DNA of 64,000 nt from Gemmatimonadota bacterium (GTDB lineage Bacteria; Gemmatimonadota; Gemmatimonadetes; Palauibacterales; Palauibacteraceae). Shown piece by piece: positions 37,068 to 47,682 of the stretch. The position numbers were made by a program, and so were the translations under genes. Location: contig JAGWBR010000005.1 of NCBI GenBank assembly GCA_021295785.1, positions 60,990 through 124,989 on the forward strand. The letters run 5' to 3'. Every line of letters begins with the position of its first letter. Position 1 is the first letter of the stretch. Below the pieces are notes generated by a model. It saw nothing but the letters and a program-made list of their open reading frames with translations, searched no databases and was not told where the DNA came from.

Positions 37068-37907
37068 TTACTCCGCGCTTCCCGCCCCGAGTTCGCCGAG
37101 CGTGGTCACGCTTCCTTCTCCGGCCCACCGGGCCAGCGTGTCGGCCTCCGCCTCCAGCCCCAAACCCCACGTCGTGTCTTTCAACACGGTCACGTCGTAC
37201 CCGCGCTCATTCATGCCGGAAACCGCGTGGCTGACCGACAGATCACGCGGCACGCCCGCTACCAACAGGCGGGGCGCCGGTCCGCCGTCTCCGCCAATTC
37301 GCCGGCTGACCGCCCGGAGGAAGGCTCCGGTCCCCGGGTTGCCTTCGAACACGTCAAAACCGGCCTTGCGAACGAATACCGGGCGACTTTCGCGGATGGC
37401 CCGCTCGGCGATGGCCTCGGCGTCCGCAACCACGGCGTCATGCGGCAGAATAAGCGGGTCGTGCGGCCGAATTTCCGAAACGACCTCTGCGCCGGCGCGC
37501 TCGGATGCGTTTGGCGAGCGCCCCATCGAGTGGGGCGGGTAGGTGCCCCGGGCCGGATCGGGGTTGAGGGCGTCAATCAGAGGGTCCTCCAGGCCGTGCC
37601 ATCCACCCGTGAACACCATCAACGCGCAATTCTCCCGCATCCATTCGAGGGCGGTCTTCAGTGCGGGGATTACCTCCGCGGCACCGGGGTCGCTGTCATC
37701 GTTCAGGTCGCGTATGTAGAAGCGGCCGTCGGGCCTCATCAAATCTTCCTGGGCGTCGATTATCCACCCCATGACGGCGGCTTTGCCGGCCGAACCGGAC
37801 CCCGCCGCGGAACTACCAGAAGTTTGATCGACCACTATGTCTCTCCCCCTGATGTTGCTCTCTGAAACTTGACCCGGCGGCAGCAACCCGTTCGAAGCCG
37901 ACGGCAA
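37068..37907 (-). CDS. Isochorismatase-like cysteine hydrolase
   Basis: GWIIDAQEDLMRPDGRFYI; late-segment LLVAGVPRDLSVSHAVSGMNERGYDVTVLKD; start uncertain. Confidence 0.7.
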   Translation of the reverse strand: MPSASNGLLPPGQVSESNIRGRDIVVDQTSGSSAAGSGSAGKAAVMGWIIDAQEDLMRPDGRFYIRDLNDDSDPGAAEVIPALKTALEWMRENCALMVFTGGWHGLEDPLIDALNPDPARGTYPPHSMGRSPNASERAGAEVVSEIRPHDPLILPHDAVVADAEAIAERAIRESRPVFVRKAGFDVFEGNPGTGAFLRAVSRRIGGDGGPAPRLLVAGVPRDLSVSHAVSGMNERGYDVTVLKDTTWGLGLEAEADTLARWAGEGSVTTLGELGAGSAE

Positions 37908-37937
37908 CGCTCTCGGAAACCGGAATCACCCGTAAAC

Positions 37938-39065
37938 TTACAGCCTCGGGCCCCCCTCCCGCCGACCGCTCGCCGAAACAAGGACCGTCTCGACCGCCCT
38001 CGCCGAAGAGTCCCAGGTCAGCGTCTTGGCGTAGGTCCTCGCCCCCTCGCCCAGCCGGTTCCGGAGCGCGTGGTCCGTGACCAGTAGCTCAATGGCGTCG
38101 GCCAGAGCGGGCACGTCGCCGTGAGGGGTCAAGAGCCCCGTTTGGCCGTGTAGCACCGATTCGCGGAGTCCAGGAGAATCGCTCGCCACCGATGGGGTCC
38201 CGCAGGCGGCGGCCTCCAGATTCGAGAGCCCCCAGCCCTCCTTGGGCGATGTCAGCGCGTGGACCCAGGCTCGGCGCAGAAGGTCGATCTTTTGTTGCTG
38301 GCCAACAAAACCCAGAAACCGGACTCGGTCCCCGACCCCTGTCCTGCGGGCGAGTGCTTCCAGGTCACCGCGGTAATCGCCGTCACCCGCAATCAACAAC
38401 CTTACCGGCCGCCCGCGCTCCGCCAGTCGGCCCACGGCGCGCACCAGAAGATCGACTCCCTTGTACCGTTTGAGGCGTCCCAGAAAGAGGATCGAGGGTG
38501 TCTCGGTCTTGGCCAGGGGTCCGTCCGAAGGCCCGGGGGAATACAAATCGCAGTCAATTCCCGATGGAATCACGTGCATCGGGCCGTCCAGCCCCCGCGC
38601 CACGAGGTCATCGCGGGTGCTGCGGGAGACGGCGATCGTGGGCACCCCCCGGTACGCCAGGGGCAGAAACCGTTCGAGCATCCAGGTGGCCGAGGCAAGC
38701 AGGGGATTCGCTTCGCGAAAGGCGGTCGCGCCGAACAGGTGATTCACCAACGAGACAACCGGGGCCTCGGTCCACCACGGCGTGAAGAGCGGCACCTTGT
38801 TGATGTTGTCGAGCACGACATCCCACGACCGGTGGGCCAGGCGCTCGCGGTAGTAGACCGGCGCGGCGAAGGAAAACGTGTAGCGCGAGCCCGCGCGGTG
38901 GATGTCCAGTCCGTCGAGCCGCGTGCGGGGCGTGCAACCCCCGAACCCCGACACGAGCAAGGTGATTCCGTGCCCGCGTTCGGCCAGCGGGGCGAGGGTC
39001 CGGTGCAGGTGCTCTTCGGCACCGCCCGCCTGGGGGTTCTGGCGGTCCTGCCAATTGACCGCCAA
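37938..39065 (-). CDS. Glycosyltransferase family 4 protein
   Basis: GGAEEHLHRTLAPLAERGHGITLL; VSRSTRDDL; VIPSGIDCDLYSP; SPKEGWGLSNLEAAACGTP. Confidence 0.92.
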   Translation of the reverse strand: MAVNWQDRQNPQAGGAEEHLHRTLAPLAERGHGITLLVSGFGGCTPRTRLDGLDIHRAGSRYTFSFAAPVYYRERLAHRSWDVVLDNINKVPLFTPWWTEAPVVSLVNHLFGATAFREANPLLASATWMLERFLPLAYRGVPTIAVSRSTRDDLVARGLDGPMHVIPSGIDCDLYSPGPSDGPLAKTETPSILFLGRLKRYKGVDLLVRAVGRLAERGRPVRLLIAGDGDYRGDLEALARRTGVGDRVRFLGFVGQQQKIDLLRRAWVHALTSPKEGWGLSNLEAAACGTPSVASDSPGLRESVLHGQTGLLTPHGDVPALADAIELLVTDHALRNRLGEGARTYAKTLTWDSSARAVETVLVSASGRREGGPRL

Positions 39066-39091
39066 GACCCGGAGTTGCCGGTCAGGTCCGG

Positions 39092-40093
39092 TCAGAAGCC
39101 GTATTTGAGGCTGGCGGAAAGGCCAAGGAAGCCCAAATCCGAGAAATCGAACCGGGTGTCGAACGGGGCCCCGTCGGCCCTGACCGGGGCATGCCCCCGG
39201 ATACTGGTCCAGGTCTCTTCAACCGACACGCTTGGCGGCAGCACCCACCGAATCCGCACAACAAACCCTGCGCGGGGATTGAGATCGTATGCCGCGCCGG
39301 CCAGCGCCTGGAGCCCGAGGCCGCCGTGCGACACCTCGCCGTCGAACGAACTGACGGTTCCGGCCGCCGCGCGCTGCCACTCCGGGGCATCGTCCACCTC
39401 CGAAGCTGATCCGCCGAATACCTCCAGGTAGCCTTCCGCAATCGACTTGCGAACGAACTGGCCGCCAAAGGTGAACTGGTAGCTGGTCATGCCGGCGCCG
39501 ATTCCGATGTACGGCGTAAGCCGGGTCCTGTTGCCCCACTCGAAATAGAGATTCAGCAAGAGCTGCGATCCACTGAACTCGGTTACGGACGCCCGGGGCG
39601 GGAGGATTGCGCTCCACTCCGTGTCTTTGTCAGTAATGGCGGAGCCCGACGCGGCAGTAGTCGAGTAATCGCCGGTGGGCAGCGCGAACTGTTGCCGGGT
39701 CCCCTCAATTTCTACGGTGATCCCTCCGAATCCGTAGCCGAGAGCCAGATGCCCCGCCACGCCGCTCCCTCGCCCGAACGTGAACTGTCCCGCCAGGGGG
39801 TTGTCCAGGTTGGTGCACTCCGCGTCGGTCGGGGCGTCGGCGGGGTTGGCGTAGAGGAGCCGGTCGCAACGGGTCGGGTTGTTCGCTCCGGAGACATGCA
39901 TCTCGGGGCCGACGCTCGCGACGAGTCCCCCGCCCGCGCCGACATAGAATCCGCGCGACCCGGTGTAGCCCGGGAAGTCCACAAACGCATCGCCGCCGGA
40001 TTCGGGATCTTGCGGGGGCAGTGCCGCTTGGGCGGGGGCCGCCGCCAGGCAAAGAAACAACCAAACTGAACAGAAGCGCGGTTTCGGGGTCAC
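39092..40093 (-). CDS. Outer-membrane beta-barrel protein
   Basis: Signal peptide; GFYVGAGGGLVASVG; TPYIGIGAGMTSYQF; terminal aromatic SLKYGF. Confidence 0.75.
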   Translation of the reverse strand: MTPKPRFCSVWLFLCLAAAPAQAALPPQDPESGGDAFVDFPGYTGSRGFYVGAGGGLVASVGPEMHVSGANNPTRCDRLLYANPADAPTDAECTNLDNPLAGQFTFGRGSGVAGHLALGYGFGGITVEIEGTRQQFALPTGDYSTTAASGSAITDKDTEWSAILPPRASVTEFSGSQLLLNLYFEWGNRTRLTPYIGIGAGMTSYQFTFGGQFVRKSIAEGYLEVFGGSASEVDDAPEWQRAAAGTVSSFDGEVSHGGLGLQALAGAAYDLNPRAGFVVRIRWVLPPSVSVEETWTSIRGHAPVRADGAPFDTRFDFSDLGFLGLSASLKYGF

Positions 40094-40172
40094 TTTGCGA
40101 AGTTAGACCTGCCCGCGGGCCCCTGCCACTCGATGGCCCGGGGCCACTGCCACTGAAAGACCGAGAAATGCG

Positions 40173-40787
40173 ATGACCGAGATCATCTATGGTACGGTGA
40201 CGTTATTTGCGCTCACCAACCCGCTTGCCGAACTGCCTTTTTTCCTGGGCGCGACTCGATCGGCACCCGACCGCCGCCCGTCTGCCGCCGTAAAGGTCAG
40301 CGTTGGAGTCATGGCCGTGCTGGCTGCCGCTGCCCTATTCGGGGCGCAGCTGCTGCAAGTTCTGGGCATCAGCGTCAACGCGTTTCGCGCGGCCGGCGGC
40401 CTGGTCGTGGCGCTGGTCGGCCTGGAATTGCTCCGCGGCGAGGGCTCGGGCCTCACCTCCGTGAAGAAGCTGCCCGGTGACCCGGAGGACCATCTGTGGG
40501 TGCCGTTGGTGATGCCCCTCCTGGCTGGGCCGGGGGCCATTACCGCCGCCATCACCCTTTCGCTCGCGGAGTTGGACCGCCTCGGCTCTGCCCTGCCGGT
40601 TCAGACCTTGATTGGCGTAGTGTTCGCGAGCCTGAGTGTGTTGATTTTGCTGTTGACCGCTCCCGCCCTGGTCAGAGCGGTCAGCCGCCGGGGAATCAGA
40701 ATCTTCGAGCGGTTCTCGGGTTTGGTGCTTCTGGCGGCAGGTTTTGAGATGGGCCTGCATGGTGTCAGGTCCTATTTTGCACCGTGA
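40173..40787 (+). CDS. MarC-family integral membrane protein
   Basis: TLFALTNPLAELPFFL; LLAGPGAITAAITL; RISGLVLLAAGFEM-like end. Confidence 0.88.
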   Translation: MTEIIYGTVTLFALTNPLAELPFFLGATRSAPDRRPSAAVKVSVGVMAVLAAAALFGAQLLQVLGISVNAFRAAGGLVVALVGLELLRGEGSGLTSVKKLPGDPEDHLWVPLVMPLLAGPGAITAAITLSLAELDRLGSALPVQTLIGVVFASLSVLILLLTAPALVRAVSRRGIRIFERFSGLVLLAAGFEMGLHGVRSYFAP

Positions 40788-40969
40788 CCGCCATAACCGG
40801 AGAACTGGAATCGATCGACAGGGCCACTTTGACCGTGACTGATCAAATCGGGATTCATCAGTGTGACGCCGGGGTTTGAAGCCGGGATGTCAAGGTTTTA
40901 TACTTTGCAGCGCGATGTCCTGGTGTGCCGTGCCCAGGGGGGGCGTGAGAACGGGATTGGGGGGGACTT

Positions 40970-41722
40970 ATGCGGACACGGTTGAAGTCACGGGTATATG
41001 CGCTGCCGGCCCACGTGGCAATCGGGCTCATTCTCGCAGGCCTTGTCGGCGGTTCCGCCGAGGCGCAGGTCAGCCTCAATGGCTCGGCGCGATCACTTTC
41101 CTTGCAGAACCAAGTCGCGCGGCAGCACGATTTTACGTACCTGACCACGGCAAGCCGCGTTAACCGGTTCGTTGCCCTGGGCTACCTGGTGCGTGTGCCC
41201 GAGGGGAGCAACTACGTGTTGCACAACATCTCTTTCCCCGTGGCGCGCCCGGAGGTGAAGCTCTTCATCGAGCGATTGTCCCGGCAGTACCGCGCCGCGT
41301 GCGGAGAGCTGCTCTACGTCACAAGCCTGACCCGGCCCAAGAGCCACCAGCCGCGGAACGCGTCGTCGAAATCGGTCCATCCGACGGGCATGGCCCTGGA
41401 CCTGCGGCGGCCCAACAACAGCAGGTGCCGTACGTGGCTGGAGTCCGTGCTCATGCAACTTGAGGGCTCCGGCGTGCTCGAAGCCACGCGCGAACGCCGC
41501 CCGCCGCACTACCACGTGGCGCTCTTCCCGTCGCAGTACGCATCCTACGTGGCGCGGCTTGAGGCACGGGCGGAGAACCGCACCTACCGGGTCGCGGTGG
41601 GTGACACGCTGTGGGATATCGCCCGGAAATACGGGGTGAGCGTTAGCTCCCTCAGACAGCGCAACAACCTCTCGGGAAGCACCATTCGCCCTGGCCAGCT
41701 CCTGCAGATCAGCAGTTGGTAA
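40970..41722 (+). CDS. DUF5715-like protein with C-terminal LysM domain
   Basis: HPTGMALDLRRPNNSRCRTWLESVL..PPHYHVALFP; TYRVAVGDTLWDIARKYGVSVSSLRQRNNL. Confidence 0.8.
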   Translation: MRTRLKSRVYALPAHVAIGLILAGLVGGSAEAQVSLNGSARSLSLQNQVARQHDFTYLTTASRVNRFVALGYLVRVPEGSNYVLHNISFPVARPEVKLFIERLSRQYRAACGELLYVTSLTRPKSHQPRNASSKSVHPTGMALDLRRPNNSRCRTWLESVLMQLEGSGVLEATRERRPPHYHVALFPSQYASYVARLEARAENRTYRVAVGDTLWDIARKYGVSVSSLRQRNNLSGSTIRPGQLLQISSW

Positions 41723-41763
41723 GCAACTGCCGAAACGAGCAGCCAGTAGCAGGTAGAAGAGCG

Positions 41764-44199
41764 GTGCCGAGCCCCGGCACGGCGGCGAGGCTCGTTGCGG
41801 TCTTGTTCGCGACCTTCGCCGGCTCGGAGGCGGCCGTGCAAGCCGTGCAGGAATCGGCCGAGGCCAGGATCTCTGGGTACGTGAGGTCCGCCGAAACGAG
41901 CGATGTCATCCGGGGGGCCGCCGTTTCGGTCAGCCGGTCCGAGCTCCCCGACTCGGTCGTTGCGATCGTGTCGACCAACCGGTTCGGCTATTACTCGCTC
42001 TCGCTTCCTCCTGGAGTGTACTGGGTGGAGGCCGTCCGGATCGGCTTTGCCCCAAGCGGTGCGCAGGTGCAACTGGACGCTGACCAAACCGTTGATCTGG
42101 TGCTCTCCCGGCGGAGCCTGGCGGCCGCCGGACTGACCGTGCGGGCGGACCGCCTTCCGGCCGACATGAACCCGGCATCGGCCGAGATGAGCACTGTCCG
42201 CTTTTCTGTTCCGGACGTTGAGCGTCTGCCGGTCGTACTGGGCGAGACCGATCCGGTGCGCACCCTCACGCTGTTTCCCGGAGTGTCCACCGCCAACGAC
42301 GGCACCAGCGCAATCAACGTGCGTGGCGGCAGGGCCGACGAAAACCTCATCGTTCTGGACAACTCCCAGGTCTTCAACCCCGCCCACGCAATTGGGTTTT
42401 TCTCGACCTTCAACAGCGATGCGATCGACGACGTGGTGCTCCACAAGGGGGCGATTCCGGCCCGGTTTGGTGGTCGAACTGCGTCCGTGCTGGAAGTCTT
42501 TCAGCGCGAGGGCAATAGAGATCGTTTCGCGAGTGCGGCATCGATCGGGTTGCTGTCCGCCCGCGCGTCGTTTGAGGGGCCGATCGGGAGTGGAGAGGGG
42601 TCATGGCTGGTGGCGGGACGGCGTACCTACGGCGATGCGTTCCTTGTGTTCTCGTCCGACCCCGACCTGAAGAAGAGCAAGGTCTATTTCTATGATCTGA
42701 ATCTGAGGTCGAACCTGGACGTGCCCGGGGTCGGCACCTTCCTGGTCTCGGGGTTCGTGGGGCGCGATCGTCTTGCCCTGCCCGATTTCCTCGGCACGAG
42801 TTGGGGCAACGCGGCCGGTTCGGTTCGCGTGAACCGCGCGTTTGGGCCGCTTTTCTCCAACTTCACGGTCAGCTACAGCAACTATGACTACTATGTCGAG
42901 GTGACGTCGGTAGACCGGACCGTGATTTCCAGGATTGCGACCTTCAACGCGAAGTTGGACCAGACTCTGGAGCTTGAGGAGGCGGGCACGCTTGAGTTCG
43001 GACTCCACGCGGAGCGTCACGCGATTCATCCGGGCCGGCTGGAGTCAACCGCGGATCCGACGCTCAATCAGTTTGTGATCGATCCGCGGCGGGCCATGAC
43101 GCCGGCCGCCTACGTCGAACACGAAGCATCGGTCGGTCCGCTAACGGTTCGCTACGGCCTGAGGGCGAGCATGTTCGTTCGGACGGGGCCCGAAACCGTG
43201 CAGCAATACGAGAACGGCCGGCCGCTGGTGTACAGCGAAGAACGCGGGCGGTTTGAACCGGGCGTCGAATCCGGTATGGCCGAGTACAAATCCGGTGACG
43301 TGATTTCGTCCTATTGGGGTTTGGAGCCGCGCGCATCAGTGCGCCTGGGGCTCACCACCGTTTCGTCGCTGAAATTGGGTTACTCGAGACTCCGGCAGGA
43401 GCTCCGGTTGGTATCCAACTCGAACTCGCCGAGCCCCCTGGACACTTGGGACATGGTGGGTCCCTACCTCGAGCCGGCGGTTTCGGACCAGTTGGCGCTC
43501 GGTTATGTGACCACCGGGGCAGGCGGCCGTTATTCGTTCTCGGCCGAGGCATACGGGCGCGCAGCCACGGGGCAGACTGACTTCACGCCCGGTGCCGACA
43601 TCTCTTTCAACGAACAACTTGAGACAGTCACGGTCCCTTCCGAGAGCCGCAGCTGGGGGATTGAGCTTCTGCTGCGCAAGCACCGGGGCGAAATCTCGGG
43701 ATGGATTGGCTATTCGCTGGCCCGGTCGGAGCTGAGGACCGACTGGCCGGACGACTCGGGGGCCGGTGACAGCGATATCGGGATCAACGGGGGCGACTGG
43801 TACCCCTCGCCTTATGACCGGACACACGACTTGGCCGCGGCGGTAATTTGGTCGCCGGACGGCCTGTGGGGCCTGTCGGCCAACTTCGTTTTCGCGACCG
43901 GATTGCCCACCACTTTCCCGGTTGCCCGGTACGAACTGCTCGGCGTGTTACTGGGAGATTACGGCCCCCGGAACGGGTACAGGCTGCCCGATTACCACCG
44001 CCTCGACGTGTCGGCGACCAGGAAGTTTGGTCGTGGCGAACTCAGGTTCGGCGTTTTCAACGCCTACAACAGATTCAACGCTCAGTCGATGTATTTCCGT
44101 CAGGTTGAGGAATCGAGCCCGGGTGTTTTCGAGACCGAGGCAGCGGAGTTCAGCCTGTTCGGAATAGTGCCGAGCGTCAGCTACCGGTGGTCCTTCTGA
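41764..44199 (+). CDS. TonB-dependent receptor with N-terminal carboxypeptidase-regulatory-like domain
   Basis: ISGYVRSAETSDVIRGAAVSV; INVRGGRADENLIVLDNSQVFNPAH; C-terminal SVSYRWSF. Confidence 0.9.
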   Translation: MPSPGTAARLVAVLFATFAGSEAAVQAVQESAEARISGYVRSAETSDVIRGAAVSVSRSELPDSVVAIVSTNRFGYYSLSLPPGVYWVEAVRIGFAPSGAQVQLDADQTVDLVLSRRSLAAAGLTVRADRLPADMNPASAEMSTVRFSVPDVERLPVVLGETDPVRTLTLFPGVSTANDGTSAINVRGGRADENLIVLDNSQVFNPAHAIGFFSTFNSDAIDDVVLHKGAIPARFGGRTASVLEVFQREGNRDRFASAASIGLLSARASFEGPIGSGEGSWLVAGRRTYGDAFLVFSSDPDLKKSKVYFYDLNLRSNLDVPGVGTFLVSGFVGRDRLALPDFLGTSWGNAAGSVRVNRAFGPLFSNFTVSYSNYDYYVEVTSVDRTVISRIATFNAKLDQTLELEEAGTLEFGLHAERHAIHPGRLESTADPTLNQFVIDPRRAMTPAAYVEHEASVGPLTVRYGLRASMFVRTGPETVQQYENGRPLVYSEERGRFEPGVESGMAEYKSGDVISSYWGLEPRASVRLGLTTVSSLKLGYSRLRQELRLVSNSNSPSPLDTWDMVGPYLEPAVSDQLALGYVTTGAGGRYSFSAEAYGRAATGQTDFTPGADISFNEQLETVTVPSESRSWGIELLLRKHRGEISGWIGYSLARSELRTDWPDDSGAGDSDIGINGGDWYPSPYDRTHDLAAAVIWSPDGLWGLSANFVFATGLPTTFPVARYELLGVLLGDYGPRNGYRLPDYHRLDVSATRKFGRGELRFGVFNAYNRFNAQSMYFRQVEESSPGVFETEAAEFSLFGIVPSVSYRWSF

Positions 44200-44203
44200 T
44201 ACG

Positions 44204-45202
44204 ATGAGGACCGACGCGGAAAGCTCGACCGGACCGAGCGGTTTGACGGTGATTGCGAATTTTCGGGAAAGGTTCAATTTTCGGGTAATGTACGTTTCAC
44301 GGGAACGTTTTTTGCGGTTGAGCGGCGTGCCCGCGCTGGCCGTTTTCGCGGCGCTGGCGGCGTCCGGATGCGAGCGAATAGTAGACGTAGAGTTGCCTTC
44401 CGCCGAACCGCGACTGGTAGTGGAGGGGAGGGTCGAGCTGAATCGATCGGTTCCCGGGAATTCGGGAGCGTGGGTCCGCCTCACGGTGACGGGCGACTAT
44501 TTCGACAGCAGCCCGGCCACGCCGGTCACTGATGCGGAGGTCCGGATTACAGACCAGGAGGAGACCTTGGCCGAGCTTTCGCTGGTGGATCCGGCGGAAG
44601 GGGTCTACGTGCACCTGGACGGCCCGCCCCTGGCCATGGCACCCGGATACACCTACCAGCTGGAGATCCGGTGGGACGGCGACACCTACCTGTCAGACGT
44701 CGAAATGGCCATGGGAACGCCGATCGACTCGCTGTACTTCGAATGGGAAGAGGAGTTCATCGGCCGGCCGGCGGGCCTGCGGGTCAAGGTGGACTATACC
44801 GACCCGCCCGAACCGGGCCATTCCATCCTCTACGAGCTGTTCTTGAACGGAGAACCTGTGATCAGTCCCGTTCCCGGCAACGAGTTCCGGCTGGTCAGGA
44901 GCGACAGGTACCGCCCCGGAGAAGAGGTAACCGGCTTTGCGCCCGACCCGCTGCTTGACCCCGACGTCGGCGATCGGGTGACTGTTCGGCAGGTGGGCTT
45001 GACAACCACCCTGCACGATTACATGCTCGCCGTGTTCGAACAGAACGCTCTCGGATTGGGCAATCCGTATTCGATACCGTCTGCCACCATCCAGGGCAAC
45101 GTGGTGAATTCGACCTCCGTCAACCCGCGTCCGCTGGGGTATTTCGGCGCGCACGAGGTGTTTGAGGCGACTGTGGTGGTTCCAGACACGTTGATCCCCT
45201 GA
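44204..45202 (+). CDS. DUF4249-like lipoprotein
   Basis: ASGCERIVDVELPSAEPRLVVEGRV..TDAEVRITDQEE; adjacent to TonB receptor. Confidence 0.8.
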   Translation: MRTDAESSTGPSGLTVIANFRERFNFRVMYVSRERFLRLSGVPALAVFAALAASGCERIVDVELPSAEPRLVVEGRVELNRSVPGNSGAWVRLTVTGDYFDSSPATPVTDAEVRITDQEETLAELSLVDPAEGVYVHLDGPPLAMAPGYTYQLEIRWDGDTYLSDVEMAMGTPIDSLYFEWEEEFIGRPAGLRVKVDYTDPPEPGHSILYELFLNGEPVISPVPGNEFRLVRSDRYRPGEEVTGFAPDPLLDPDVGDRVTVRQVGLTTTLHDYMLAVFEQNALGLGNPYSIPSATIQGNVVNSTSVNPRPLGYFGAHEVFEATVVVPDTLIP

Positions 45203-45219
45203 GCATCGCGCCCCGGGGG

Positions 45220-46218
45220 TTGGGAAAGAAGTCCCGCGCCGGACTCCTCCGGGCCGCGCTGGTGGTTGTAGCAATGGGCGTCTGCGTGGTACTGGGAGCC
45301 CGTTGCAACAACACCGGAGGTGGTCCGTCGGGCGACATTACGTTCGTGGCGTTCGGCGACACCCCCTACAACTGGTTCGAAGAGCGTCAGTTCGAGAACC
45401 TCGTTGACGCCCTGAACGCAGACACGCTCGACTTTGTGCTCCATGTTGGCGACCTGCTCTGGCGTCCCTGTTCCGACGAAAAGCTGCGCGAGAGGCTGGA
45501 AGCGCTGCAGCGCATCCGCCACCCGGTCGCCTACACTCCCGGCGACAACGAATGGACCGACTGTTGGGGCACCGCCGAGGGCGGCTATGAGCCCCTGGAA
45601 CGCCTGGAGGCGGTCCGGCGGATCTATTTCGGACCGGGAGTGAACATCGGCGGGGCTCCGCTGCCGGCCGAGGCCCAGTCTCGAGATTCGCTTTGGGCCG
45701 AGTTCGGGGAGAACCGGCGCTGGGAGGCCGGCGGGGTCGTGTTCGCGACCATCCACATGGTGGGCAGTTGGAATGGACGGGGAGTTTTCGACGGACGCAA
45801 AGAAGCAGATGACCGGGCGGCGGATCGGCGAACAGCCGCTGCGGTGGCCTGGCTGGAGGATACGTTCCGGGCCGCCGGCGAGGCCGATGCGAAGGGAGTT
45901 GTGCTGGTGACGCACGCCTATGTTGATCCGGACACCCACAGCAACAACTATGTGGAGGCCTACGAGCCGTTCATCGCGCGCCTGGAGGAAGAGGTGGCCG
46001 CCTACGAAAGGCCGGTGTTCCTGGTACACGGCGACGACCATGAATATGTGGTGGATTACCCGCTCTCCGACCGCCGAACGGGCGAGACGCTGACGGATTT
46101 CACGAGGCTGCAAGTGCCGGGATCTCCCGAAGTCGGTTGGGTCAGAGTCGTGGTGGACACGGCTTCGATGGAGTTCGATTTCTCCAGGCGGAGGGTGGCG
46201 CCGTGGAACCTCTGGTAG
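45220..46218 (+). CDS. Calcineurin-like metallophosphoesterase
   Basis: FVAFGDTPYN; FVLHVGDLL; YTPGDNEWTDCW; FLVHGDDH. Confidence 0.85.
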   Translation: MGKKSRAGLLRAALVVVAMGVCVVLGARCNNTGGGPSGDITFVAFGDTPYNWFEERQFENLVDALNADTLDFVLHVGDLLWRPCSDEKLRERLEALQRIRHPVAYTPGDNEWTDCWGTAEGGYEPLERLEAVRRIYFGPGVNIGGAPLPAEAQSRDSLWAEFGENRRWEAGGVVFATIHMVGSWNGRGVFDGRKEADDRAADRRTAAAVAWLEDTFRAAGEADAKGVVLVTHAYVDPDTHSNNYVEAYEPFIARLEEEVAAYERPVFLVHGDDHEYVVDYPLSDRRTGETLTDFTRLQVPGSPEVGWVRVVVDTASMEFDFSRRRVAPWNLW

Positions 46219-46255
46219 AATCGCCGGCCCCCGCGCCACCGGGCCGGGACCGACG

Positions 46256-46543
46256 TTGAGCCGCTGGCGCCGGATCGGGAGCTCCCTTCGCAGAGCCCCG
46301 CGGCAGGCCCGCGAGATCTACGAGGGCCTCTACATAGCCCCCTACCGGGCCTCGATACACCGCGAATACCTCCGTCAGCACGATTCGTTCTTGTTGCTCG
46401 GGTACTCCGATCTGCTCGGTGTGCCCAACCCGGCCCAGTTCTACATGCTGGAACTCTATCCGGCCCTGGTTGACCAGTTTCACGAGTGGCACCTGCGGCT
46501 CGGCTTGGAACACCCGCCGGAAGGAGGTTTCCGCTGCTGCTAG
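46256..46543 (+). CDS. Small cory-CC-star-like protein
   Basis: 95 aa ending RCC*; FLLLGYSDLLGVPNPAQFYMLELYP; directly upstream of ArsA-like ATPase. Confidence 0.65.
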   Translation: MSRWRRIGSSLRRAPRQAREIYEGLYIAPYRASIHREYLRQHDSFLLLGYSDLLGVPNPAQFYMLELYPALVDQFHEWHLRLGLEHPPEGGFRCC

Positions 46544-46600
46544 GGTCACGGGGTTCGCGGCTCTCTCCGGCCCGGGTTCCGCGCGCTCTGGCGTAGCATC

Positions 46601-47623
46601 TTGTCTGCCGGCGCCCCTGACCTCCTGCCGGACCTGGTGGACAAGGAGGTCATGTTCTTCGGAGGAAAAGGGGGTGTGGGCAAGACGACGCTGGCCGCCG
46701 CGTGCGCAACGCGCCTGGCCGACCGGGGCCGCAGGACATTGCTGGTTTCGACCGACCCGGCCCATTCGACGTCCGACGCACTCGGCGTTCAGGTCGGATC
46801 CGCGCCCGGGCCGGTGGGCGACCACGAGCACTTGGAGGCCGTGGAACTGGACCCCGATGCCGAGGCCGACGCCTACATCCGGGACGTAAAGGATCGAGTT
46901 GAAGAGGCCGCGCCGCCACGCATCGCCCAAGAGGCCATGAACCAGATCGACGCGGCCCGCGGTTCGCCGGGGGCTGTCGAAGCCGCCCTGTTCGATCGGT
47001 TCACCGTGATCCTGAACGAGCATGGCCGCCGCTTCGACAGAATCCTGTTCGATACGGCTCCCACCGGTCAGACCCTCCGTCTGCTGACACTGCCCGAGGT
47101 CATGACAGAGTGGATGACAAACCTGATTCGCGCCCGGAAGAAGGTGCGCTCGCTGGCCCGGATGTGGGGCAACGTCGCCCTCCCGCAAACCGATCAGGGT
47201 CCGGCGCGGAAGTTCGACGATGATCTGTTGATGGGAGCGCTGGTCCGGCGGCGCGACCGATTCAAGGCGGTCCGGTCCGTGCTGACGGACCGCGAAAGAA
47301 CGTCGTTCGTGTTCGTGTTGACGCCGGAGCATCTGCCCGTGGCGGAGACCGAGCGCGCGGTCGGGGCACTCGCCAAGGCGGGTATTCCCGTGGGGCCGAT
47401 CATCACCAATCAGATACTGCCCCCCTTGCCCGACGGGGCGCAAGATGATGCTTTCACGGCGCGCCGCCTGGCCCGGCAGAGCCGCTATCTTGAGAGGATC
47501 CGCTGTTCTTTCGGCGGAGGCGCAATGACCCTGTTGGGGGTCATGATGCAGGAAGAAGAGGCGGTTGGGCTGGAGGCGCTCCGGCGCATGGAGATCCGGC
47601 GGTTGTCAACGGTTATCGACTGA
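46601..47623 (+). CDS. ArsA-family (GET3-like) ATPase
   Basis: FFGGKGGVGKTTLAAACATRLA; LLVSTDPAHSTSDALG; FDTAPTGQTLRLLTLPE. Confidence 0.92.
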   Translation: MSAGAPDLLPDLVDKEVMFFGGKGGVGKTTLAAACATRLADRGRRTLLVSTDPAHSTSDALGVQVGSAPGPVGDHEHLEAVELDPDAEADAYIRDVKDRVEEAAPPRIAQEAMNQIDAARGSPGAVEAALFDRFTVILNEHGRRFDRILFDTAPTGQTLRLLTLPEVMTEWMTNLIRARKKVRSLARMWGNVALPQTDQGPARKFDDDLLMGALVRRRDRFKAVRSVLTDRERTSFVFVLTPEHLPVAETERAVGALAKAGIPVGPIITNQILPPLPDGAQDDAFTARRLARQSRYLERIRCSFGGGAMTLLGVMMQEEEAVGLEALRRMEIRRLSTVID

Positions 47624-47682
47624 AGAATCGGCTTAGACCGAAGAATCGGCCAAAGAGCTCTGAACCGGGAGTGAGGTGAGCG

